Below, piece after piece: positions 11,359-27,085 of a stretch of DNA of 64,000 nt. Within the stretch, counting starts at the first letter, position 1, and each line of letters opens with the position of its first letter. The notes beneath the pieces were generated by a model. It did no database searches, was not told where the DNA came from, and saw only the letters and a program-made list of their open reading frames with translations. This stretch comes from Tetrahymena elliotti 4EA (taxonomy: Eukaryota > Ciliophora > Oligohymenophorea > Hymenostomatida > Tetrahymenidae). The stretch lies in contig JH720346.1 in NCBI GenBank assembly GCA_000231825.2, positions 23,353 through 87,352 of the forward strand, given 5' to 3'. The position numbers and the translations under genes are program-made.

Positions 11359-12335
11359 AAAAAAACAATTAAGTGATAAAAAATAAGAATCTAAATGAAG
11401 TAATAAATTATTTATTACAAACAATTTAGAAGATTTAATGGTATACTTTAGGTGTATATTTAATAAATATTTTTTAGTTTAAAATAAAAAATATATTTAT
11501 GAGTAATCTATTAAATCTAACCATGAAGCTACTTTTGTAACAATTTAAACATTTTAGATCAATTTAAGATTTAAATTTATGTCAAATATTTTTTTTATCT
11601 AATGAAATAGAAATTAATGTAATCTTTCAAATGAAGCTTTTATTTGTTATAGCCTTAAATTACTTACTTATTTTTTTATAAATTGTGATATGGTTATAGC
11701 TTGTAATTTTATCTCTTTCAATGATAGAAAAATTTAGAATAAATGTAATCATTTTAAATATTTTATTACTGAAAAAAAAAAATTTTTTTTGTTAATTAGT
11801 GATTTTTGGAAATAAAATGTTAACTTAAAAAAATAAATAATTAGCTTGTCAGTAAAAACTAAAAATAAAATACTGATAAAATAAAATCACAGTAAGTGTA
11901 ATAGCCTAAACATTTTTATTTGTTAAAAGAGGAAATTTATATCAGAGATAAGCTAAAAATTTAATATTTAATTTTTAAACTAGTTAGTCTTTTTTTTGTT
12001 TAAATTATTAATTTTTTTTATCTAAAGAATTTAAGCTTTTTTCTTTTTAATTCAATCTATTTAAATTAGATTAAAATTTTTTAAAAATTGTTAAATCTTG
12101 TGCTTGAAGCGGTTGAAGTAATATTATTTTATAATAAAATTTGATTCTTCGAATGTTAGCAAGTAAGAAGAGTATGAAATATGAATTAAGTGAGAAAAAA
12201 CTAAATAAAAAACATGAAGAGATACATATATACGTGCATGTTAATATTTGTTTAAAAAGTAATAACTTATAAAGTTTTTAATAATTTTAAAGAGGATTTT
12301 AAATTGCATTGCAGTGAATAAATTCCTCATATTTT
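11359..12335. other. AT-rich intergenic region
   Basis: This lies between the 3' end of the unknown + strand gene and the 3' end of glycogen phosphorylase. It consists of A/T homopolymer runs and no reading frame of note. Confidence 0.55.
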
Positions 12336-15300
12336 TCAATTAGCAGCAATATTATCGTAGCTTTTAACTCTTTCTCTAGCACTTTGAGAAGGATTAGGGA
12401 TTTAGAAAGCCTTAACGTTCCTATTTATTTAAGATTTTTTAATGTTGATTTAAAATTTAAAAATATTACCAAATTTCGTCTGCATATTATTAGATTGTTC
12501 TGTCAGAGGAGAACTTAGAAGATCTAATAGCATTGCAGATAGACATTTTAGTCCATAATTTTTTGTTTTTGTAGCTTTCATCAACCTTTCTTTGGGCTTC
12601 CAAATAGCTCTTGAAGTCAGCACCTATGAGATAGTAATCGTTTCTGTTTCTAATGGTATTAATGAGTTCTCTTAATTCATCAACAGCTCCGAAGTATCCT
12701 TTGAAATAAAAGAAAATACATTTAGAATTTTAAAATGAATAAATTTTAGCTGTTTACCTTCATCGATTTTTTAAAGAACTTCATTAAGTTCAGGAGGGAA
12801 GTATTAGCTGGGATCAGTGCTTCTCATGTTTTGTCTAAGACCTTCAATTTGATCAACCAAGGCACCGAAAATAAACATGTTTTCTTTACCGACTTCTTCA
12901 GCAATTTCAACATTAGCACCATCCATAGTACCAATAATCAATGAACCATTCATAACAAATTTCATGTTTGAAGTACCAGAGGCTTCCAAACCAGCTGTTG
13001 AAATATGTTAACTCAATTCAGTAGCAGGAATAATAATTTAAGCATTTGATACATTATAATTTGGTAAGTAAACTATTTTCAATAAATCTCCTACTTCGCT
13101 ATCAGTATTAACCTATTTTTATTTTTAGAATATTATTATTTGAATTAATATTTTTGAGTAATTTTTAAATAGGAATTTACCTTATCAGCAACGGAGCAAA
13201 TTAATTTAATGATTCTCTTAGCATTAGTATAACCAGGAGCAGCCTTACCACCAAACATGATAGTACGGGGAAGGAACTTGGTATGTCTTTATTCAGCAGG
13301 AGTCTTTTTAATTGAAAGATAACGATGAATGACATATAAAATATTCATGAATTATCTCTTGTATTCGTGAAGTCTTTTAACCTATTTAGTTAGAATTTTA
13401 TGATTTGATTTAAGTTCATATTAAAATAGATTTTTTTTTTTACTTAAACATCGAACAAAGAATCAAGGTTAATATCAATTCCACAGTTTTCTTTAACCCA
13501 CCACTTAAGTTATTCCTTATTTTATCTCTTAATTCTCTACCAATTGTTTTAGAATTCAGGATCTTCAACCAAATCTTCTAAGGTTCTGACTTGAGTAAGA
13601 TCAGTAACCCATTAGTCACCTCCTAACTTTTCAGTATATAATTAAGCAAGTTGAACATTGCAACATCTGATCCATCTTCTAGGAGTGACACCATTAGTTT
13701 TGTTTTAGAATTTCTTAGGTCTGAGTTCATAGAAATCTTTGAAAAGAGTGGTTGTCAAAAGCTTAGAGTGGATTTCAGCAACACCATTAACTGCATGAGA
13801 ACCAATGATAGACTTTAGTTAAATTAAAATATTAGTTAATAAGAAAAATAAAAATAAATATCTTACAAGATTGGCCATACGAATCTTCTTAGGAGTGCTT
13901 TCTTCAATAATAGATAAAGCAGAAAGACGATGGTGATCGTTAGGGAATTTCTTTGATACTTTTTCAAGGAAAATGAAGTTGATAAGATAAACGATTTCGA
14001 GATGACGAGGAAGAAGGTTTCCAAGTAAATCGATACCCCACTTTTCAAGAGCTTCAGGAAGAATAGTGTGATTAGTGTAAGAGAAACTTTTGTAAACAAG
14101 TTCCCAAGCAAATTCTATTTCAAGGTTTTCAAGATCAATAAGTACTCTCAAAAGTTCTACTATAGCAAGAGCAGGATGGGTGTCGTTAAGTTGAATAGCG
14201 ATTTTTTCAGGGAGTTCCTTCCAATCTCTTTTCTTCTTCTTGAAACGACGGATAACGTCTTAAATGGTAGCACAAACAAGCAAGTATTGTTGCTTCAAAC
14301 GCAATTCCTTACCAGAGTAGTTAGAATCATTAGGATAAAGAACTGATGTAATGTATTCAGCCTTTTCTCTTTCTTCTAATGCTTTGAAGTAATCACCTTA
14401 GTTGAAAGAATTGAAATCGAATTCACGAGCAGGTAATGAACGCCAAAGACGTAAGTTAATTGTGTTGTAAGTGTCGTAACCAGGAATAGGATTGTCGTAA
14501 GCTCTAGCGAGGACAAGCTTTAATTAAAAATAAATTTAGACTTATTAATACGAACTTGATAAAGATTAATTAAAATTCAATCAAAAATAATTTGGAAATA
14601 ATCATTTGTTAACTTTATTCTAATAAACTCTACTTAACTAATTACGCTTATTTGTATTGTCGTCAGATTTATGCTAATTAAAAACTTTAGTTTGATTGCT
14701 TTTTATGAAGTTAATTAATTAATTATGTTGATGATGGGTCAAGCTAGACAATAAAATTAGTTAAATTTCCAATTATTAAAAGTTAACATCATATTTCTTT
14801 TATGAAAATCAAACATGACCAACTTTTTGTATAAAATAAAATTTTATTTACCTCACCACCTTCCCAAATAGATTTTTCTTTTCCATTTTCATGAATCTTT
14901 CTAACGTAACCGTAGAAACGAATAGGATAGTTGACATCAAGTCTTTCAATTTCCCAAGGATTACCATTATCTAACCAGTAATCAGGAACTTCATATTGAT
15001 ATCCGTCTTTAATCAATTATCTAAAGATACCGTAACTATATCTGATACCATAACCCCAAGCAGGAATATTTAAAGTGGCCATAGAGTCTAAGAAGCAAGC
15101 AGCTAAACGACTTTATTTTGTTAAGAAAAAAGTTAATAAATCATCTACATCCAATTTAATTTATTTACCCAAGACCTCCGTTACCTAAGGCAGGATCTAC
15201 TTCCTATTCATAAACACTTTCAAGATTATAACCTAATTCTAAAACAGCTTCTTTATAATTTTCTTCTAGTTCTAAGTTGATTAAAGCATTTTGAAGATAT

Positions 15301-16336
15301 CTACCCATCAAAAACTCGATTGACAAGTAATAGATTCGCTTACAATCGTGATGAGTGAAATATTAGGCAGTATCATTAAAAGCTTCAATAAGTCTATCTA
15401 TTTTAATTAATTAATATTAATATTAACTTTCATCTCATTAGAAAATAAAGATAAATATGCATATCATTCATTTTATTTATTAATTCATTCATCCTTTTTG
15501 ATAATTAGAGTATATTTGGAAAATAAATCTTATTGCTCTTCAATAAATTATTTTGCATATATTTTAGGAGAATTTAAATAATCTGTTGTTGACCCAAAAA
15601 ATTAATATTAATAAAGGGAGAAACGTTTTTAATAAATTTCTAATAACTTTTCACTTACAAACTTATCTACTTTTCTCTAAATTTTTTGTTTTCTTGGATT
15701 TAACTGAAAAATCAGTGAAATCATTTTAATATTAAAGAATCTCATTCAATTCTTCTTGAGAAAAAAGAAGTTTTTTCAAAATTCATTATTTTTTTCAAGG
15801 CACAGCTTGTCTTCTTCTATTTATTTTTTATAAGAATCTACTTGTTCTTTGGATTCATTTTAAAAGCTTTTAGTGTTTGTCCAATTTTTGGGTAAGTTGA
15901 CTTTATTGATGAGGACATTTTATGTAAGCAAAATTAACTCTTGTTTGAATGATGGATGTTAGGCAAATTGAGAAAATTTGTTTTCATGTTTTGGTAGATT
16001 GGTTGTGTATTTGTATGGTTTTGTAGAAACAAGATAGATTTTTACCTCTGACAGAGTGAGAAATAGCTTGGTAAGCATGGAATATGGAGAAATCGAATCT
16101 GGTCTTGGCCAAGGTATATTCAACGTGGTTGACAATAGATTGTTGGATGGTTTCCTTATCACTCTTAATATATGATTACATGAGCTTCCACATCTTTTCG
16201 TTTTATATAAGACTGTTCTAAGATCCGAATTCAGGTCTGAAGAGAGAAGAAAAAGAGTCACTTCTGCCACCAGTAGAAAGTCTTCTAGACATACGTCTTT
16301 AAGGAGAGAAACGTGTATACTATTCTGTGTTTTCCA
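12336..16336 (-). CDS. Glycogen phosphorylase
   Basis: This PLP-dependent enzyme releases glucose-1-phosphate from storage glucan in the cytosol. The start is ATG 16334-16336 and the stop is TGA 12336-12338. The first exon (to 16036) ends in ISHSVR and joins across a 638-nt intron (15398-16035) to [14 protein letters not shown] and [13 protein letters not shown]. Later exons carry [25 protein letters not shown] and IWEGGE. They continue to [10 protein letters not shown], whose Lys is the pyridoxal-phosphate Schiff-base residue, and to [15 protein letters not shown]. The end is SDRTIQQYADEIW and a short tail (last intron 12421-12469). All hallmark motifs are present. The N-terminus carries [11 protein letters not shown], two basic-residue serine sites reminiscent of regulatory phosphorylation in animal phosphorylases. 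There are about eight or nine introns, each 50-70 nt except two of several hundred. Confidence 0.95.
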
Positions 16337-19300
16337 TTTTTGTTCACCTGTGATTTATACTATATTTTTAAAAAATATCAATCAGAAAATGACCTTTATT
16401 ATTTGTTAGCTGGTTAACAAGTAATTAAATCTTTAGGGTTTCTTTATTTTATTGAAATTTGTTATAATTGAAATAATATCACTCTGCTATTTAAAATAAT
16501 AATAATAACAACAATAACATTCTATATCCTGATAAGCAATAATATTCCATTACTCAAAACATTTATTAAATGGTACTGATAATTGTTATTTTTTGATTTT
16601 ATAAAACCTAAGGGAGGTAGAAATATAAATAATTTATTTAATATTAAAAAAGTAGTCTACTTTGTTTACTATGATAGGAATTTATGTTTTGACTAATGAT
16701 TTGGTTATTTATTCACTAATTTCAATAATAGCAAAAGATTTGTCAATTTATTGTGTATATTAATATTTTATTTATTATTTAAAAAATCTTTAATCATCCA
16801 GCAGTTTTTCAAAACAAATAAATTTATTGACTTACATCATCTGCTTTCACTTTCAAAAATTTATATCGTATTTAATTAAATTAATGAAATCCATCATTCG
16901 CGGAATAGATTATCAGCTCAACTACGTCCTCAACCTATGTATTTCAATTTTCCCATATTACATTTTAAAACCATGCTGCAATCCACAGTTTAGTCTCCAT
17001 TCATTCAACAAATGTTCTGTTTTATTTATTCAAATAAGTTTTGTAATTAATCTTCATCAACTTTTCTTGGAATTTCATAATGGTGACAAAATATCTTAAA
17101 ATATTTAAAATGCAAAAATAGTCAACAAAATTTTAATAAAACGTTAAAATATTTTTTTGAAATTGTTAAACAAGAATTTTACTTTAAATTTATGATTGTT
17201 CGAATATTCTTTAATCAGTATCTTATTTGGAATTTCCATTACATTCTTCTACAAAAGGCTAAATAAAAAAATGAAAATCGAATATTGCTTCTAATTTTAG
17301 TAATTAATTTAATTAAAAATAACATACCACCTAAACCTTGAAATCATACATACAAATTATTTCAGTATTAAGCATCATCAGAATCTCTTCTCACTGTTTA
17401 CATTCTTTCTTACTAATAAATCATTGCTTGTAATCTAAATTACATATTTCATTTTGATTATTTTATACCAATTCATTTGTTTGTATTTCTTCACCATTAC
17501 AAGTATCTATCTTCTGCTATGAAAAATATCATTTTATTTCATCTTTAAGTAAAATATGATTTAAGTTATTTAATTTCTTTTACCTAACTCAAATTCAATC
17601 AATTACAATACATATATACATGTATAAACCACCAACTGACCCCCTTTTAAATTACGTCAGAGGGGATCTAATTTTATTAATATTAAATATATTTATTTAA
17701 TTTATTTACCAACATTACAAATCTTAAAATAAGAACGAATTATCCATTAGAAACCAACATAACAAAAGCTATAAAATATTTATTCAATTTCTTTCTATAT
17801 AATAAAAATTTATAGTTAAAGTAGTTAGCTGATGTTCTTCTCTCACCTATCAAAACATCTACCTTAATTAAAAATCTAGAATTAATCAGCGACTAAGCTT
17901 TTCCAAAGTATTCAATAAGAATAAATATGTCAAAAAATATTAAAATAAAAATGCAAAACTCCCTCTAAAAAATCAAGGTTAGACTTGTTTTATCTTTTTA
18001 TTCCTAATAGAATATAACTTTTTATCTGATTTTAAAATTATTTAGAAATTTAACTATCCTAACATAACTATTTATTTGTCATCAAAACAACATATGATTT
18101 TTAACAACTTAATATTTTTATTCACAAATTTTAAATTTTCAACTGTAAACAAATTTAATTTTTCATCATTATAAATTTAGCTCGATTTATTTTATTCATA
18201 AATAATTAAATAAAAATTATTTTATTCAATTTAAAATTATTGATTCGAATAATAAAATGAATATTTAGCATTAACTTTTTGAAGAAAACTAAAAACAAAA
18301 CAAAAATATATCTTATTATTATTTAATATGGTTTTAATTCTTCTATTTATATACAATATTTATTTTATTAATTATTTTATTCAGTACAAAATATCTCAAA
18401 TTGAAGAAATTAGTGAAAAACTTTTCAATAACGTGATCAACTTAGGACAAAAAATATTCTATTTAAAACTAATATATGTGTTACTATTCCAATTATTGTT
18501 TTATTAGTTTTCTTTTATTTAAAGAATAGTTTTTAATTATTTTAATTGAAATTTATCATTTGCTAAATATTATTCAAATAAGAGATTTAAGATAATTTAC
18601 TTTATAAAATACTGTAAAATAATTAATATTTATCATAAATTGAAGTTTAGTATTTTTTTTCTCAAGCAAATATTTATTAGATTTTTATATTTTCAATAAA
18701 TTTTTGATAATTGATTGAATTGGTTTTTCATAAATTTAATAATAATCTATTAAGAAATTTATTACTAATCTTTTAAAATAAAATTCAGTTTATTTCTTTC
18801 ATTTTAAAAATTAATTTATTTTTTCTATCCCCTATTTTCAAAACCAATAAATCTGTTTTTGCAACTGGTTCATCTCCATCTATCTTAAACAAAGCTACAA
18901 AAATATCTTCTGTAGAAATCTTTATTGGGCTAATAAATATCCAAAAAATTAGTAAAATTCTTTCTTAATTCCAAATTAATGATCAATTTTTAAATGCATT
19001 TAAAATTTTTTTTTTTTTAGATTTAAAATATTTTTTATTTAATTTTTTAAGTGTTTTTATTTAATTTTTTAAGTGATTTTATTTAAATTCACTAAAATAA
19101 TCTATTATTTTAAGTTTTTGTGATTCAAAGTAATTTTGAAAAAATAACCCCAAATATAATTTTTAAAATTAATGGTTAACCTTTAAATAAATTTAAAAAT
19201 TTTACAAACAATAAATATTTCGTGATTAAATAATTTACATTATTTAAATGGTTATTTTTAAATTAAAAAATAAAAATTGAATAAATATAATCAATCTAAG

Positions 19301-20019
19301 CAAATAGTTTATAATCAACATAATTGATTTCCTACCAATGTAAAAATAATCTTCCTTAAAAAATGTATATTTTTCATTTTATAAATTAGATTACCTAAAT
19401 TTATTTAAAAATTACTTAAAATTAAATTGAATTAAAAAGTAAAAAAAATATTTATTTAATCTTTGTTAAAATAGATTAATATTTAAAAACATATTCACTT
19501 TTTGCTTTTTAAAAAATAGATATAAAGAATTCTCTTTGAATAATATTGGTTATTTTTTTAATTTTTGATTTAGAATTGTAAATATTTTTAAAAATGTGAA
19601 GGATTGATCCTACAAATTCAAGTATAAAAATAAGTTATTTCATGTTTTGTATCATATGATAACAATTATATTCATTTAATGAAATTAAAAACAATAGATA
19701 TTTTAAATTTATAGACTTTTTATTTGAATGTTTGGATGTAGTGAAGATTAAATATTGTGCTTGATAATAAGTGAAAATTTATTTATTTATCTTGATTATT
19801 ATTGAGTTTTGAAAATAATATATATTTGTTGAGATGATAGGATATTAATATACTTACCAAATTCATTCAAAATTTATAAAAAATCAAGTTAATCAAATGA
19901 ATATTTGATTTTAGATGATTTATAAATCTTAAATTAGATTCTTAAAATCTGATATTAATTTATAATAAAATAGAAGTAATAAAAAAAGAGAAATAAATAA
20001 GATACAGTTTATAATAGTA
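16337..20019. other. 3.7-kb AT-rich region without a recognised gene
   Basis: This holds the phosphorylase promoter side and the upstream region of the 20.0-kb gene, which are divergent. I found no conserved protein motif in any frame. A short minus-strand frame near 17400-17500 ending in NLDYKQ could be a small exon, and a 90-codon + frame at 16827-17099 looks like chance. The remainder is homopolymer-rich. Confidence 0.45.
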
Positions 20020-22022
20020 ATGGGCGGATGCACTGGAAAATCAGTAAGACAATCTATTAAATAAATTCCTGATAAAGATAAAAGTTAATAAGATATGGAA
20101 TAATACTACGAATATGCATACTAATAATCTCAGGATGGAATATTAAGTGAAGTAAATACGCTTTTGTGCAAAAATGATGCGAATTAGACAGAACTATAAG
20201 GCACTAAAGATGTATTATTATTTAAATATTTTTATCACTAATGACTAATAAATTATTATGAATAGAAAATCAAGCAATAATATGACAAACTTAAGCATAG
20301 ATATATTACAAAAAATCAAACAACCTAATTAAAAATAGATTCAATAGAAAAAAAATGCGAAGTTTATGATGATTCATAAGATTAACATGATATTAAGCTA
20401 TTTAAAGTCATTTTTTAGGAAGACTGTTTAAAAGGTTTAGTTCATTAGTATGAATAGTTTTATAGGCGCTTCTTGTAGTTTTTAAAAGACTCGAAATTTT
20501 AGCAAAATATTTTAGATGTAATTAGTAAATAGATCACTTCTTAGCAAACCTAAAGAGATAAAAAGAAAGTAGATTAAGGCTAACAAGAAAAAATAAATGA
20601 AGTAAATTATTTTCTAATTTGATTAAAAATTTTTTTTAAGAAATGATTTTAATTTTTTTAAATGAAAAAAGAAATTTAATATGATTTTTTTTAAATTAAC
20701 AGTATTTTACAAATTAATTGTAAGCCTTTATTAATCAGTTTTATGATTCTGAAATTAAAACTTAAATCAACAATTAAACAATGATAGAATAAATCTTATT
20801 AAGTAAGCTTTCAAAATCTAATGATGAAGATTTTTAATGTTTAGTGAAAATGATTGAAAACCAATAAAATGAATAGAAATTCCTTAATTTTATCAATTAA
20901 TTATTCCCAAGTAATTAAAATTATGAATAACCATCAACTTGTCCTAGAATTCCACTATCAAAGCATGAAGTCATTGATACTAGATAAATTTCAGTCAATT
21001 GCTTTCCAAGCTAAAAACTTAGTGTGTTAATTAATTAGTTTGATAAGAAATATGATTATAAGTAAGCATAATAAGATTAATAAGATAGCCAATAGAAAAA
21101 TAATGATATAGATAATCACCAAAAACTTAATCCTTCTGGTGATTCTAGCAGTAAATTAATTAACAACCTAAGCACTAAATATAGCTATTCGACAATATAA
21201 AATGGTTAACCAAATTAATAAACTTCAAAACAAGAAACTTAACAATACGCTTAGCAATCTTCTACTAGCAGTTAATTAATAAATAATTTAGCAGGTAAAT
21301 ACAGTTTTCCTAATCTTCAAAATGAGGATCTGTAATAACCTAATGAATAAAAAAATGGAAATGATGATAAGAAATAGCCGCATCACACAAGCAGTTAGTT
21401 GATTTAAATGATGGAAGAAAAATATACCTTTAATAATTTAAAAAATAATAAATAAATTTAGGATCACCAAAATAATATTAAAAAAAATCCAACAACCAGC
21501 ACACTTGTCATGGACTAGAAATTTGGTTTTGATCTAAACAAATAAAGCCTTGTTCATCAAAATTCTTTTGGATAAAATACTCTAAATTCTCGTGTTTTAG
21601 AAAATTCTACATTTGCTAATAGTTAGTTGGCTAAAGAGCTGGGTCAAAAAGACAAAACAACAGGCTCAAACCAAAATAGCGAGTTGAAAAGCTCAAACAA
21701 TTAAACTGCTAATTTTCAACCTAATTAATTTGAGGGTGATCAAAGTCCTTTTGGGTAAAGAGTATTCAGCAAATTTATTCCTGCTAGCGTATTACAAACA
21801 GACTAATAGCATTAACCTGGATCTTTTTGTTAGCCTAATTTTAAATAGCAAAGTATTAAAAAGAATGAAACAGCAAGCTAGTTGCTTTAGGATTTGAACA
21901 ATATTGATGATAATAACAATTAAATGAATTCTATTTAAAAATATTAACAATAAAATTAATAACTATTCAACCCTTAAAAAGTTATTAGCTTTTTAGGGTC
22001 AGCATTAGAAAGTTCCAGTTGA
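20020..22022 (+). CDS. Q/N-rich protein with N-terminal MGGC acylation signal
   Basis: It encodes 615 aa in three exons (20020-20211, 20266-20601, 20703-22022) and stops at TGA 22020. The protein starts MGGCTGKS: Gly2 fits N-myristoylation and Cys4 fits palmitoylation, so membrane attachment is likely. Exon 2 has mixed helical sequence (VIFQEDCLKGLVHQYEQFYR). The last two-thirds are Gln/Asn/Ser-rich and low complexity. Within this part a motif of about 19 residues recurs: SSSKLINNLSTKYSYSTIQN, SSQLINNLAGKYSFPNLQN and SSQLIQMMEEKYTFNNLKN. I recognise no family. The repeats look like short docking motifs and the composition is prion-like. Intron 1 is 54 nt (a multiple of three) and carries an in-frame TGA. 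Confidence 0.8.
20212..20265 (+). other. 54-nt intron, length 3n, with in-frame TGA
   Basis: It begins GTATTATT and ends GAATAG, with CTAATGAC as a plausible branch site. Its length is 18 codons, so retention keeps the frame, but TGA at 20242 would stop translation. This matches the known ciliate trend that 3n introns keep in-frame stops so that unspliced transcripts are recognised. Confidence 0.7.
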
Positions 22023-23187
22023 GCAGTTGGACTGACAAAAAATCTGAAATTTTGTTTGAGAATAAATTAAAATATATATTTGTTTAGTGTAGTGTGTGTA
22101 TTCATAACAAATCTACAAAATTTAAAAGTTTGTTTGATGATTGGTCATTGATTTTTTAATAAAATTTGGTAAATTGTTTCTATGAAAATGAAAAAATAAT
22201 TTTAGTTTGATACAGATTTACTATTAAATTTACACGGACGGACATAAGCATTGAAAAATACAATAAGCTTACAGACAAATGAAATATAAGTTAATAAAAA
22301 TAATTAGATGGTTTTGTGAATATTTTCAAGTTGATTTAAATATTTTAAAAATACTAAATAATAAATGTCAACAATGATATGGTTAAAGCATAAGAGTTTT
22401 TTCAATTTTCATATTTTTTTTATGAAATTTTTATATAAAAATTGATCTGAAATCAAAACCCATTTTGATTTTTTTTCTAATATTTTTTATTAATATCCAC
22501 TTGAATTAAAATATCTAGAATTAACATAATATAAAAGTGTAGTTTAGTTTTTATGGAGAAACTAAAACTGTTAGCAGTAGTACATTTTAAAATGAATAAA
22601 TTTGATTTTTGATAATTTATGTACATTTAATTGCAATAATTAGATGATGATAATTCATAGAATTAGAATAGAATAAAAAGAATTCAACTAAGATTTATTA
22701 AAAAAAGTAATAAGTATAATAGAAAAGTTTGGAGATTTGTATTTTTTTGTTGAATATAATGATGAAATAAATATATAATTGAATAGATTAAGTTTATATA
22801 CAATAATATTAGAGTTTTATTTTAAAATTGGTTTTTTTAATGTTTTTATTAAATATTTGTTTGTCTGTTTCATTTATTTGTTTATTACATTTGTTTCAAG
22901 ATTTCTACAAATTATTTTTTTATGTATCTTTTTCTAACCTACCTCTCCATTTAAAAATGGAGCATTTTTAAATTACTAAAACTTTTCAGAGCTAAAAACT
23001 TCTTTTTTGTCTTGAAAATTTAAATCGCTATCAATAGCCATTTAAGTTATTTTTCTTTTCTAAATTTATCAAAATAAATTTTTTTGTTTTTAGCCTCATT
23101 ATTTGAGTATTTATTTATTTATTTGGTTTTTTTACAAAATACATTTTGAAGACTCTGATCAAAAGTATCTATCTATCTATCTATCAA
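22023..23187. other. Convergent intergenic spacer
   Basis: This is AT-rich sequence between the 3' ends of the MGGC protein and CDPK genes. It includes a (TATC)n microsatellite at about 23165-23184 next to the CDPK stop. No gene is seen. Confidence 0.55.

Positions 23188-27085
<3,898 letters not shown>

Noticed and set aside
16827..17099. 90-codon + strand open frame
   Set aside because: It has no domain, no conserved-looking segment and no neighbour support. Frames of this length are expected by chance in AT-rich DNA.
17581..17700. Possible small minus-strand gene near an ACCCCC/GGGGA-bearing segment
   Set aside because: The candidate exons could not be joined in frame and no ATG was convincing.
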